21,982 nt of DNA from CAZNMF01 sp035547155 (lineage in GTDB: Bacteria; Acidobacteriota; Vicinamibacteria; Vicinamibacterales; SCN-69-37), in assembly GCA_035547155.1 (NCBI GenBank), contig DASZVJ010000091.1, positions 1-21,982 of the forward strand. The letters run 5' to 3'. Made by a program: the position numbers and the translations under genes. This document shows positions 13,726 through 21,157 of the stretch, in pieces. The number at the start of each line of letters is the position of its first letter. The stretch's first letter is position 1. The notes beneath the pieces are model-generated. The model was given only the letters and a program-made list of their open reading frames with translations. It searched no databases and had not been told where the DNA came from.

Positions 13726-15434
13726 AGCTCTCCGTCATCGCGCTCGATTACGACGGCACGATTGCCCGCGACGGCGCGCTCGATCCGGGTGTGCGCCGCG
13801 CCATCGCCGACGTCCGGGCCGCGGGCATCGTCGTCATCATCGTGACGGGCCGCATCCTGGACGAGCTTCGGGACCTCGTGGGCGATCTCCGCTTCGTCGA
13901 TGCCATCGTCGCGGAGAACGGCGCGGTACTGACGTTTCCCGAGAGCGGCCGATCGATGCTGCACGCCCCGCCCGTCCGGTCCGAGATGGTCGAGGCGTTG
14001 CGCGCGCGTGGCGTGCCGATGACCGCCGGCGAGTCCGTGATCGAGGCCGACGCGCGCACCGCACCCGTGCTGATCGACGTGATCCGCACGCTCGAGCTCC
14101 CGCTCGTGCTCGTGTTCAACCGCGGCCGCGTGATGGTTCTGCCATCCGGCGTCAACAAGGCGGCCGGCCTGCGTGAAGCGCTGCGAACGCTGCGCCTCTC
14201 GCCACACAACACGATCGCCATCGGCGACGCGGAGAACGACCACGATCTGCTCGAGCTCTGCGAGCTCGGCGTCGCCGTGAGCTGGGGCAGCGCGCCGCTC
14301 GCCGCGCGCGCCGACGACGTGCTCGTCGGCAAAGGGCCGGAGGACGTCGCCGGCTACATCCGTCAGATTGCGACGACGCCGCGTCTGCCGCCGGAGCGCG
14401 TCGGACGGCGAAGCGTCGCCCTCGGCCAGGACGCGGCGGGTCGTCCGGTCTCGCTCGGCGTACGCGGGCGCAACCTGCTCATCGTCGGCGATCCCAAGTC
14501 CGGCAAGTCGTGGGTGGCCGGGCTCATCTGCGAACAGCTCATCCTTCGCCGCTACAGCACGTGCGTGATCGATCCCGAAGGCGACTATTCCGGCCTCGAA
14601 GCACTGCCCGGTGTCGTCGTGCTCGGGGGCAGCGCGGACGGCCCGAGCCCGCGGGAGCTGCGTGTCGCGCTGCGCTATCCGGACGTCAACGTCGTGCTCG
14701 ATTTGTCGCGCATGCGTCACGCGAAGAAGTGGAGCTACATCCACGCGCTGCTGCCCGGCCTGGCCGACTTGCGGCGGCGCACGGGCATCCCGCATCGCAT
14801 TCTGATCGACGAGGCGCACTACCTGCTTCAGGATCCCGGCCTGCCTCGCCTGCTCGATCTCGACCTGTCGGGGTACACGCTTGTCACGTATCAACCCTCA
14901 CGGCTGCCGCTGGAGGTGCTTGCGGCCAGCGAAGCGATCGTCGCGACGCGCCTGACCGACACGCGCGAGCTGGCAGCGCTCGCGGCCTCGTGCGGCTGTG
15001 CGGGAGAGACGTTCGACACGCTCGAGCTCGGCCAGGCGATTCTGATGCCGACCAACGGCGGCAGCGGCGAGAGCGTGCGAATCCGGCTGGCGCCGCGGCT
15101 CACCTCACACGTCCGGCATCGCGAGAAATATCTGGACGTGCCGGTCGCGCGCGATCGCGCCTTCGTCTTCACGACGGATGGCGGCGCGACGTACGGGCGC
15201 GCGTCGAGCCTGCGCGAGTTCACGGCCGCCGTCGCGTCGCGGCCGGCCGCGCAACTCGACGGTTTCCTGCGGCGCGGCGACTTCTCGCGCTGGATTGCCG
15301 ACGTGTTCAGCGACAACGCGCTCGCCGCCGAGCTGCGCGCGATCGAAGACCAGTACCGTCTCGGCCGCGTCTCGGACGTCGCCGACTCGATCGTCCACAC
15401 CATCGAAGCGCGATACGAAGTGACGGAGGGCTGA
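13722..15434 (+). CDS. HAD-IIB phosphatase fused to a HerA-like P-loop ATPase and a C-terminal helical domain
   Basis: A 570-residue three-part protein. Residues 1-215 are a HAD hydrolase of the Cof/IIB type: motif I DYDGT (9-13), motif II T42 in VTGR, motif III K146 in GVNKAAG, motif IV GDAEND (168-173). A linker leads to a P-loop domain at about 248-460: Walker A GDPKSGKS (256-263), DPEGDY (284-289, a HerA/VirB4-type signature) and Walker B ILIDEAH (360-366). The last 90 residues (FVFTTDGGATYGRASSLREF ... LRRGDFSRWIADVF) resemble a domain I recall as DUF5752-like. All catalytic residues seem intact, so both enzymes may be active. HerA-type ATPases usually work as ring motors on DNA; no nuclease partner (NurA) is nearby. 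The ATG overlaps the upstream stop (ATGA). Confidence 0.85.
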   Translation: MKLSVIALDYDGTIARDGALDPGVRRAIADVRAAGIVVIIVTGRILDELRDLVGDLRFVDAIVAENGAVLTFPESGRSMLHAPPVRSEMVEALRARGVPMTAGESVIEADARTAPVLIDVIRTLELPLVLVFNRGRVMVLPSGVNKAAGLREALRTLRLSPHNTIAIGDAENDHDLLELCELGVAVSWGSAPLAARADDVLVGKGPEDVAGYIRQIATTPRLPPERVGRRSVALGQDAAGRPVSLGVRGRNLLIVGDPKSGKSWVAGLICEQLILRRYSTCVIDPEGDYSGLEALPGVVVLGGSADGPSPRELRVALRYPDVNVVLDLSRMRHAKKWSYIHALLPGLADLRRRTGIPHRILIDEAHYLLQDPGLPRLLDLDLSGYTLVTYQPSRLPLEVLAASEAIVATRLTDTRELAALAASCGCAGETFDTLELGQAILMPTNGGSGESVRIRLAPRLTSHVRHREKYLDVPVARDRAFVFTTDGGATYGRASSLREFTAAVASRPAAQLDGFLRRGDFSRWIADVFSDNALAAELRAIEDQYRLGRVSDVADSIVHTIEARYEVTEG

Positions 15435-15440
15435 GGTCGC

Positions 15441-15463
15441 GCGGCGGGGCTGAAGCCCGCCGC
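15441..15463. terminator. Palindrome between convergent stops (bidirectional terminator candidate)
   Basis: GCGGCGGGGCT-GA-AGCCCGCCGC pairs over 10 bp with one bulged G. It starts six bases after the HAD-HerA stop and ends at the base before the TAG stop of the - strand dehydrogenase (15464-15466). The sequence looks like a dispersed REP-type palindrome. Confidence 0.6.
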
Positions 15464-16522
15464 CTACGGTCGGAGAACCACCTTGAGCACGCCGTCGCGC
15501 TGGTGACTGAAGAGATCGAGCGCCTCGTGGATGTCGTCGAGCGCGAAGCGGTGCGTGACGAGCGGCGTGAGGTCGACGCGGCCGTGCGCGATCATCGCCA
15601 TCAGCCGCCGCATGCGCTCCTTCCCGCCAGGACACAGCGTCGTGACGATCTTCTGGTCCGCGAGCCCGGCGTAGAACGCCTCGTACGGCGCGACGAGCTT
15701 GCCGGAGTACACGCCGAGGCTGGACAGCGTGCCGCCGGGCCGAATCGATCGCAGCGCGCCTTCGAACGTCTCCTGACGGCCGAGCGCTTCGATCGCGACG
15801 TCGACGCCGCGGCCATCCGTCATCTTCTTGATCGCGGAGACGACGTCGACGCGATCCGGATTGAGCGTGACGTTCGCGCCGAATCGGCGCGCGACGTCGA
15901 GACGCGCGTCGACCGGATCGATCGCAACGATCAGGGCCGCGCCCTTCAGCTTCGCCCCGACCGTCGCGCACAACCCGATCGGGCCCTGCGCGAAGACGGC
16001 GACCGCATCGCCGACGCGCACCTGCCCACTCTCTGCGCCGCTCAGGCCAGTCGAGAAGATATCCGGACACAGGAGGACCTGTTCATCGGTGAGGCCGTCC
16101 GGAATCGGCGCCAGATTCGCGCGCGCGTCCGGCACGAGCAGATATTCGGCCCACGCCCCGTTGATGGTGTTGCCGAAGCGCCATCCACCCAGCGCGCCAC
16201 CGCACTGCGCATGCACGCCGTTCAAGCAGTAGAAGCATTGACCGCACGGCGTGATCGCGCCGGCGATCACGCGCTGGCCGATTTGATAGTCGCGCTCGAG
16301 CCCGGGTCCGAGCGCGTCGATCACGCCGACGGGCTCGTGCCCGATGATCAGTCCGGGCGTGACCGGATACTCGCCGCGCACGATGTGCACGTCGGTGCCG
16401 CAAATCGTCGTTGCCGTGATCCTGATGACGGCTTCGCCTGCGCCCGGTGACGGCTTCGGCACGCGCTCGACAGCGATCCGATCCTTGCCCTTGAAGACGA
16501 CGGCCTTCATCGTGTCCGTCAT
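15464..16522 (-). CDS. Zinc-dependent NAD(P) alcohol dehydrogenase (secondary-alcohol dehydrogenase-like)
   Basis: A 352-residue cytoplasmic medium-chain dehydrogenase, distinct from the one at 1091. Catalytic zinc ligands are C of TTICGTD, H-E of IIGHEPVG and D of LLCPDIFSTG. The structural-zinc motif CGQCFYCLNGVHAQC is complete. The Rossmann stretch AVFAQGPIGL replaces the usual GxGPxG with AQGPIG. The pieces GWRFGNTINGAWAEYLLVP, LCPGGKERMRRLM and VTHRF are shared with secondary-alcohol dehydrogenases of the Thermoanaerobacter type, although those that I recall lack the structural zinc cysteines. The start at ATG 16522 has GAGG five bases upstream; ATG 16510 is an alternative. It follows the VIT-type gene by 33 bp, probably as the last gene of a - strand operon. 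Confidence 0.9.
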   Translation of the reverse strand: MTDTMKAVVFKGKDRIAVERVPKPSPGAGEAVIRITATTICGTDVHIVRGEYPVTPGLIIGHEPVGVIDALGPGLERDYQIGQRVIAGAITPCGQCFYCLNGVHAQCGGALGGWRFGNTINGAWAEYLLVPDARANLAPIPDGLTDEQVLLCPDIFSTGLSGAESGQVRVGDAVAVFAQGPIGLCATVGAKLKGAALIVAIDPVDARLDVARRFGANVTLNPDRVDVVSAIKKMTDGRGVDVAIEALGRQETFEGALRSIRPGGTLSSLGVYSGKLVAPYEAFYAGLADQKIVTTLCPGGKERMRRLMAMIAHGRVDLTPLVTHRFALDDIHEALDLFSHQRDGVLKVVLRP

Positions 16523-16555
16523 GTCTGCCTCGCACGCAATCCGCTCGGCACCTGT

Positions 16556-17245
16556 TCACCCGTTGACGCCGAACCACGCGCCGACGGCCGCAGTCGCCGC
16601 CATCGCGAGCGCGCCCCAGAACGTCACACGCGCGGCGCCCTTCACGGGAGACGCGCCACCAATCCGTGCCGCGATGCTGCCGAGCCCCACGAGACAGGCG
16701 ATCGACACGCCGGCGACGATCACGGCGACGTGTGACGTCGCGACGACGGCCGACAGCACCGGCACCGCTGCGCCGATCGCAAACGACAGCGCGGATGCGC
16801 CAGCCGCCTGCAACGGACGCGCGGCCAGTGTTTCCGAGAGCCCGAGCTCGTCACGCGCGTGCGCACCGAGCGCATCGTGCGCCATCAATTGGTCCGCGAC
16901 GACGCTCGCGACGGGTGGTGTCAGGCCGCGCCCGACGTAGATGCCCGCGAGCTCCTCGTGCTCGCCTTTCGGATCGGCCGCCAGCTCGCGCCGCTCGCGC
17001 TCGAGATCCGCGCGTTCGGTATCGGCTTGCGAGCTGACCGAGACGTACTCGCCGGCGGCCATCGAGAATGCACCGGAGACCAGCCCGGCCAGCCCGGCGA
17101 GCAGAATCCCGCGCGCAGGCATGTGCGCCGCAGCGACGCCGACGACGAGGCTGCTGACCGAGACGATGCCGTCGTTCGCGCCGAGCACCGCGGCGCGCAG
17201 CCAGCCAATACGTGACGTATGGTGTTGTTCTTTGTGACGTCTCAT
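16556..17245 (-). CDS. VIT1/CCC1-family iron/manganese transporter
   Basis: A 229-residue membrane protein. The signature GWLRAAVLGANDGIVSVSSLVVGVAAA, then LAGLVSGAFSMAAGEYVSVSSQ, is diagnostic of the VIT/CCC1 family, which moves Fe(II) or Mn(II) out of the cytoplasm. An acidic/basic cytoplasmic metal-binding segment follows (ERADLERERRELAADPKGEHEELAGIYVGRGL), then three more hydrophobic helices to GAWFGVNG. ATG 17245 (MRRHKEQHHT) matches the usual short basic leader; the open frame to 17302 overlaps the preceding gene. It lies 19 bp after the flavodoxin stop, so the flavodoxin, this gene and the dehydrogenase look like one operon. Confidence 0.9.
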   Translation of the reverse strand: MRRHKEQHHTSRIGWLRAAVLGANDGIVSVSSLVVGVAAAHMPARGILLAGLAGLVSGAFSMAAGEYVSVSSQADTERADLERERRELAADPKGEHEELAGIYVGRGLTPPVASVVADQLMAHDALGAHARDELGLSETLAARPLQAAGASALSFAIGAAVPVLSAVVATSHVAVIVAGVSIACLVGLGSIAARIGGASPVKGAARVTFWGALAMAATAAVGAWFGVNG

Positions 17246-17264
17246 GAGCGGCGCAACGGCCGGA

Positions 17265-17834
17265 TCATGGCGCCGCACTGACGGCCGGCGCCACACCGGC
17301 ATGCTGCACGAAGTCTCGCACGAACGCGTGCACGTCGTCCCAATCGGTGTACTCGTAGTCGCGCGACGTGTCGGTGTCCCCGCTCCCCTTGCGGACGATG
17401 GTCACCATCATGCGGCGCGTCAGCCAGTTGTACTTCGTATACGGGAGCGACCCGGCGACGACTTTCGTCTCTGACGGCTGCCAGCCGGTCGTCTCGAAGA
17501 ATCGCTGCCGGACGTGCGCGAGCTGCGCGTCGACCGCGGGCTTCCGCTCGAGCACGCCCAGGCACACGGACACGAAGGCCGACGGCCGCGTCCGCAACGC
17601 GGCCGCATGCGCACGCACCCAGCGCCGCACGCCGCGCTGATAGTTGCCGGCGACCACGGACGCCGCGACGATCACCGCGCGATACGCGTCCGGCGCAGGT
17701 GCCTGCCGCCAGTGCGTCGCATTCACGACGTCGGCTCCCACACCGGCGCCGCGAAGTGCATCAGCCATCGCCGCGGCGATCTTCGCGGTATGACCGTGCG
17801 TCGTCCCGTAGATGATGAGAACGTCGGCAGCCAT
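17265..17834 (-). CDS. hemG: HemG-like flavodoxin-domain protein
   Basis: A 189-residue FMN-binding protein of the short flavodoxin type. The N-terminal phosphate loop is IIYGTTHGHTAKIA. The middle (AVIVAASVVAGNYQRGVRRWVRAH, PSAFVSVCLGVLERKP) and the end (SGDTDTSRDYEYTDWDDVHAFVRDF) follow E. coli HemG, menaquinone-dependent protoporphyrinogen IX dehydrogenase, closely and include its characteristic long-loop insert KYNWLTRRMMVTIVRK. No other haem genes are near, and the neighbours are stress genes, so a general redox role is also possible. The start is ATG 17834 or 17840; GGTGAG lies seven bases before the former. A sigma-54-like element sits immediately upstream. The frame upstream of 17840 is a shadow. 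Confidence 0.82.
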   Translation of the reverse strand: MAADVLIIYGTTHGHTAKIAAAMADALRGAGVGADVVNATHWRQAPAPDAYRAVIVAASVVAGNYQRGVRRWVRAHAAALRTRPSAFVSVCLGVLERKPAVDAQLAHVRQRFFETTGWQPSETKVVAGSLPYTKYNWLTRRMMVTIVRKGSGDTDTSRDYEYTDWDDVHAFVRDFVQHAGVAPAVSAAP

Positions 17835-17849
17835 CGTCATTCTCACCAG

Positions 17850-17865
17850 AGCAACGTCAATGCCA
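17850..17865 (-). promoter_or_regulatory. Sigma-54-like element before the flavodoxin-VIT-dehydrogenase operon
   Basis: On the - strand: TGGCATT-GACG-TTGCT, two mismatches to TGGCACG-N4-TTGCW with exact spacing. The predicted transcript start (about 17839) would lie within the ATG at 17840, or 5 bases before ATG 17834, so the leader would be almost absent. Either the site is leaderless or the match is fortuitous. Confidence 0.35.
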
Positions 17866-17917
17866 GGCCGCCATCGCCAGGGACGCGCCGCGCGCGCGGC
17901 CCTCGGCAGGCCTCGGA

Positions 17918-20464
17918 TTAGGATGCCGCCGGGAGAATTCCGCGGACGCCGCGATAAAACCAGCGCTTCGCCAGCTCGGTCGCCGCCACATAGAGCACCG
18001 TTACCAGCGTCAGCGCCATCAGGAGCGTCGACGAGAGCGGCACGAAGCCGAGATATCCGGCTCCGGGCAGAAACGGGATCACCGGTGTGATGGCGATCAT
18101 GACGACTGACGACCACAACAGCAGCGCGCCCGGACGACTCCTGTAGAAGACACGCCGTGTGCGCACGACGAGCGCGACCACGAGCTCGGTCAGCAGCGAT
18201 TCGACGAACCAGCCGGTCCGGAAGACATCCGGAGAGGCGTGGACGTCCCACAACAGGATCGCGAACGTCAACACGTCGAACGCCGAGCTGACGAGCCCGA
18301 ACACGATCATGTAGCGCGCGATCATCGGCAGATCCCAGCGCGGCGGGCGCTCGACCATTTCGGGATCGACGCGGTCGTCGGCGATGCCGACCGCCGGCAC
18401 GTCCGAGAGCAGGTTGTTCAGCAGGATCTGGCCGGCGAGCATCGGCAGGAACGGCAAAGCGATCGACGCCGCGGCCATGCTGATCATGTTGCCGAGATTC
18501 GCGCTCGTCGTCGTCAGGATGTACTTCAGCGTGTTGGCGAACGTGCGGCGGCCCTCTTCGACGCCGCCGCGGATGACGTCGAGATCGCGCTCGAGCAGGA
18601 CGAAATCCGCCGTCGCACGCGCGACGTCGGCGGCGCCGTCGACCGAGATGCTCGTGTCGGCCGCGTGCATCGCGGGCGCGTCGTTCACGCCGTCGCCGAG
18701 GAAGCCGACGACCGCGCCGCCGCGCCGGAGCGCGCGAATGATCCGCTCCTTCTGATTCGGATCGACCTCGACGAACAGCGTCGTGTCCGGCGCGAGCCGG
18801 TGCAGCGCGGGATCGTCGAGACGATCGAGATCCTCGCCCGTCAGGATCCGTCCCGCCGACATGCCGATCATCGACGCGACGTGCGCGGCCACGTGACGAT
18901 TGTCGCCCGTGATGACTTTGACGGACACGGCGAGTCGCGCCAGATCGGCAACGGCCTGCGCCGCGCCCTCCTTTGGCCGATCGAGGAACGTCACGAATCC
19001 GGCGAGCGTCAGGTCGGCCTCGTCGTCGCGACCGTACGCAGGCTTCGACGCGACGGTCCGCGTCGCGACCGCGATGACGCGCAGCCCTTGCGCGCTCCAG
19101 GCCTCATAGCGCGCGTGGATCTTCGCGACGACCGCGTCGTCGAGCGCGTCGCCGGATGCCGTGCGCGTGCAGACGCTCATGACGGGCGTGACCGCGCCCT
19201 TCGTGATGAGACGCGGCCCATCCGGTCCCTCGACGACGACGCTCAGGCGCTTGCGGACGAAGTCGAAGGGGATCTCGCCGATCTTCTCCGGCTGTGACGT
19301 CGCGGCCGCGGCCGGCTGCTGGAGGATCGCCGCGTCGAGGGGATTCGCGAGGCCGGTCTGCAGCGCCGCGTTCGTCGTGGCGAGCGCGAGCACGTCCGCC
19401 GACTCGCGGCCGTCCGGGTCGTACGCGCCGTCGACGCTGACGACGCCTTCCGTCAGCGTGCCCGTCTTGTCGGTGCACAGCACGGTCATGCTGCCGAGGT
19501 TCTCGATCGCGTTGAGCCGCCGCACGATCACGCCGCGCTGCGCCATCATCTGCGCGCCGCGCGCGAGATTGACGCTGAGGATCGCCGGCAACAACTCGGG
19601 ATTGAGCCCGACGGCGAGCGCGACCGAGAACAGCAGCGTCTCGATCGGCGGCCGGCCGCGCAGCGTGTGCGCCGCGAAGACGCCGATCACGATGACGAAC
19701 ATGCTCGTGGCGAGGAAATAGCCGAAGCGGCGAAGGCCGCGATCGAAGTCGGTCTCCGGCGGCTTCTGCTGCAGATGCGTGGCGATGCGCGCCAGCTCGG
19801 TCGATCGTCCCGTCGCCACGACGAGACAGCGCGCGGTGCCGCTACGGATGTTCGTGCCGAGGAAGACGCAGTTGCGGCGCGCCGGCACACCGGCCGTCTC
19901 GGCGACCGGCCCTGGCTCCTTCGACACCGGAAAGCTCTCGCCCGTCAGCGCCGACTCGCTCGCGAAACAATCGCTCGCGTCGATGACGACGCCATCGGCC
20001 GGCACGAGGCTGCCCGCCGACAGCAGCATCACGTCGCCGGCGACCACCGCGTCGCGCTCGACGGCCACGGACTGTCCGTCGCGCACGACCGTCGCCATCG
20101 TGCGGATGCGCGCCTGCAACGCCGCAAGCGCCCGCTCGGCGCGGTACTCGCGGACGTAACCGATGGCGATGGTGGCGCCGACGATGACGAGCACGATCGT
20201 CGCGTCGCTCCACTCCTGCATCGCGAGCGAGATGCCGGCGGCGATCAGCAGCAACCACAGCAGCGGGCTCTCGACCTGACGCAGCAGTACGCGCATCCGC
20301 GAGCGCGACGTCCGTTCCGACGCAAACGGCCGTCCGGCGTGATCGTCTCGACGCCGCGCGGCCTCGTCTGACGACAGACCGGCCGTCGATGTCGCGAGTT
20401 GTGCCGCGAGCTGGTCGATGGGACGCGACCAGTACGGTCCAAGAGCCGAGCGCTCGGTACTCAT
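17918..20464 (-). CDS. mgtA: P-type ATPase, magnesium-translocating (MgtA/P3B type)
   Basis: An 848-residue inner-membrane pump. The N-terminus (YWSRPIDQLAAQLATSTAGLSSDEA) is a cation-ATPase N domain. The actuator motif is TGES (174-177), the phosphorylation motif is DKTGT with Asp332, and the hinge motif is GDGVNDAPA at about 588. The helix-4 segment reads GLNPELLPAI where MgtA of enterics has TPEMLPMI. The last third (LLNNLLSDVPAVGIADD, RPPRWDLPMIARYMIVFG, FRTGWFVESLLTELVVALVVRTRR) is characteristic of P3B magnesium importers rather than calcium or proton pumps. ATG 20464 (MSTERSALGPYW) is preferred over TTG 20515; no clear ribosome-binding site precedes it. It is divergent from usp and 83 bp upstream of the flavodoxin. 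Confidence 0.9.
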   Translation of the reverse strand: MSTERSALGPYWSRPIDQLAAQLATSTAGLSSDEAARRRDDHAGRPFASERTSRSRMRVLLRQVESPLLWLLLIAAGISLAMQEWSDATIVLVIVGATIAIGYVREYRAERALAALQARIRTMATVVRDGQSVAVERDAVVAGDVMLLSAGSLVPADGVVIDASDCFASESALTGESFPVSKEPGPVAETAGVPARRNCVFLGTNIRSGTARCLVVATGRSTELARIATHLQQKPPETDFDRGLRRFGYFLATSMFVIVIGVFAAHTLRGRPPIETLLFSVALAVGLNPELLPAILSVNLARGAQMMAQRGVIVRRLNAIENLGSMTVLCTDKTGTLTEGVVSVDGAYDPDGRESADVLALATTNAALQTGLANPLDAAILQQPAAAATSQPEKIGEIPFDFVRKRLSVVVEGPDGPRLITKGAVTPVMSVCTRTASGDALDDAVVAKIHARYEAWSAQGLRVIAVATRTVASKPAYGRDDEADLTLAGFVTFLDRPKEGAAQAVADLARLAVSVKVITGDNRHVAAHVASMIGMSAGRILTGEDLDRLDDPALHRLAPDTTLFVEVDPNQKERIIRALRRGGAVVGFLGDGVNDAPAMHAADTSISVDGAADVARATADFVLLERDLDVIRGGVEEGRRTFANTLKYILTTTSANLGNMISMAAASIALPFLPMLAGQILLNNLLSDVPAVGIADDRVDPEMVERPPRWDLPMIARYMIVFGLVSSAFDVLTFAILLWDVHASPDVFRTGWFVESLLTELVVALVVRTRRVFYRSRPGALLLWSSVVMIAITPVIPFLPGAGYLGFVPLSSTLLMALTLVTVLYVAATELAKRWFYRGVRGILPAAS

Positions 20465-20531
20465 GGCCGCGGCGTCACATTGGCAGACATGAAAATCTCC
20501 GCGGCCGGCGCGCAAAGGTTCGGCATGGACG

Positions 20532-20548
20532 CGATGGGCATATCATCG
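20532..20548. promoter_or_regulatory. 17-bp dyad upstream of usp, activator-site candidate
   Basis: CGATG-N7-CATCG is centred about 53 bp before the predicted usp transcript start. The hsp20 upstream dyad (CGCGAT-N10-ATCGCG) shares the CGAT/ATCG ends but not the spacing. It would suit a bacterial enhancer-binding protein, but the evidence is thin. Confidence 0.2.
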
Positions 20549-20566
20549 TGGCCGGGCCGGACGACC

Positions 20567-20582
20567 TGGCACCAGACGTGCT
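20567..20582 (+). promoter_or_regulatory. Sigma-54 (-24/-12) promoter candidate for usp
   Basis: TGGCACC-AGAC-GTGCT has two mismatches to TGGCACG-N4-TTGCW, with the GG-N10-GC core intact. The transcript start is predicted near 20593, giving a 46-base leader with AGGA at 20627-20630. A perfect 6-bp inverted repeat CGTGCT-CATGA-AGCACG (20577-20593) overlaps the -12 element. Confidence 0.4.
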
Positions 20583-20638
20583 CATGAAGCACGAACGTCG
20601 CGTGGATCGGCCACGCGCGCACAGGCAGGATCCCCGTC

Positions 20639-21127
20639 ATGCTGGCACTCAAGAATATCCTCGTCGCAACAGACTTCAGTGAACCGTCCGAGGCCGCGCT
20701 CGCCTACGGCCGCGCCTTCGCCCGGCAATGGTCTGCGACCCTTCACGTCCTGCACGTCGTCGACGATCTCTCGCTGCGTCTGTCGCCGATGGGCGGTCCC
20801 GTGATGGATCTCTCGAAGGTCCAGACCGAGCTCGAGACCGACGCCAGAAAGTCTCTGCAAGATCTGATCACCGACGACGATCGGCGCACGCTGCACGTGC
20901 GGGCGTGCACGGTGACGTCGGCGACGCCGGCGCAGGAAATCCTCACCTACGCCAAAGATCAGCACGTCGATCTGATCATCGTCGGCACGCACGGCCGCAC
21001 GGGCATGGCGCACTTCTTCATGGGCAGCGTCGCGCAGCACATCGTCCGCTCCGCGCCGTGCCCCGTGCTGACCGTGCGTCACAAGGAACGCGACTTCCTC
21101 CAACCGGACGCGTTGCAGAAGGCGTAG
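20639..21127 (+). CDS. Universal stress protein (UspA family, ATP-binding type)
   Basis: A 162-residue cytoplasmic protein. It begins KNILVATDFSEPSEAAL, the usual Usp N-terminus with the conserved Asp. It ends with the nucleotide-binding motif G-x2-G-x9-G-S (GTHGRTGMAHFFMGS) and HIVRSAPCPVLTVR, so it belongs to the ATP-binding class. Such proteins form dimers and help survival in growth arrest, hypoxia or oxidative stress. ATG 20639 is supported by AGGA eight bases upstream. It is divergent from mgtA across 174 bp and converges with the histidine kinase gene, with a palindrome between their stops. Confidence 0.93.
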   Translation: MLALKNILVATDFSEPSEAALAYGRAFARQWSATLHVLHVVDDLSLRLSPMGGPVMDLSKVQTELETDARKSLQDLITDDDRRTLHVRACTVTSATPAQEILTYAKDQHVDLIIVGTHGRTGMAHFFMGSVAQHIVRSAPCPVLTVRHKERDFLQPDALQKA

Positions 21128-21157
21128 ACACGGGCCGCGGGCTTCGGGCGATGCGAC

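Noticed and set aside
20577..20593. CGTGCT-CATGA-AGCACG hairpin as a terminator
   Set aside because: It lies upstream of usp between divergent genes, where no transcript should end; an operator or chance dyad overlapping the promoter is more sensible.
20465..20638. Magnesium riboswitch (M-box) or mgtA-type leader upstream of the P-type ATPase
   Set aside because: The gap is 174 bp and shared with the divergent usp gene; I saw no conserved M-box core and no leader peptide.
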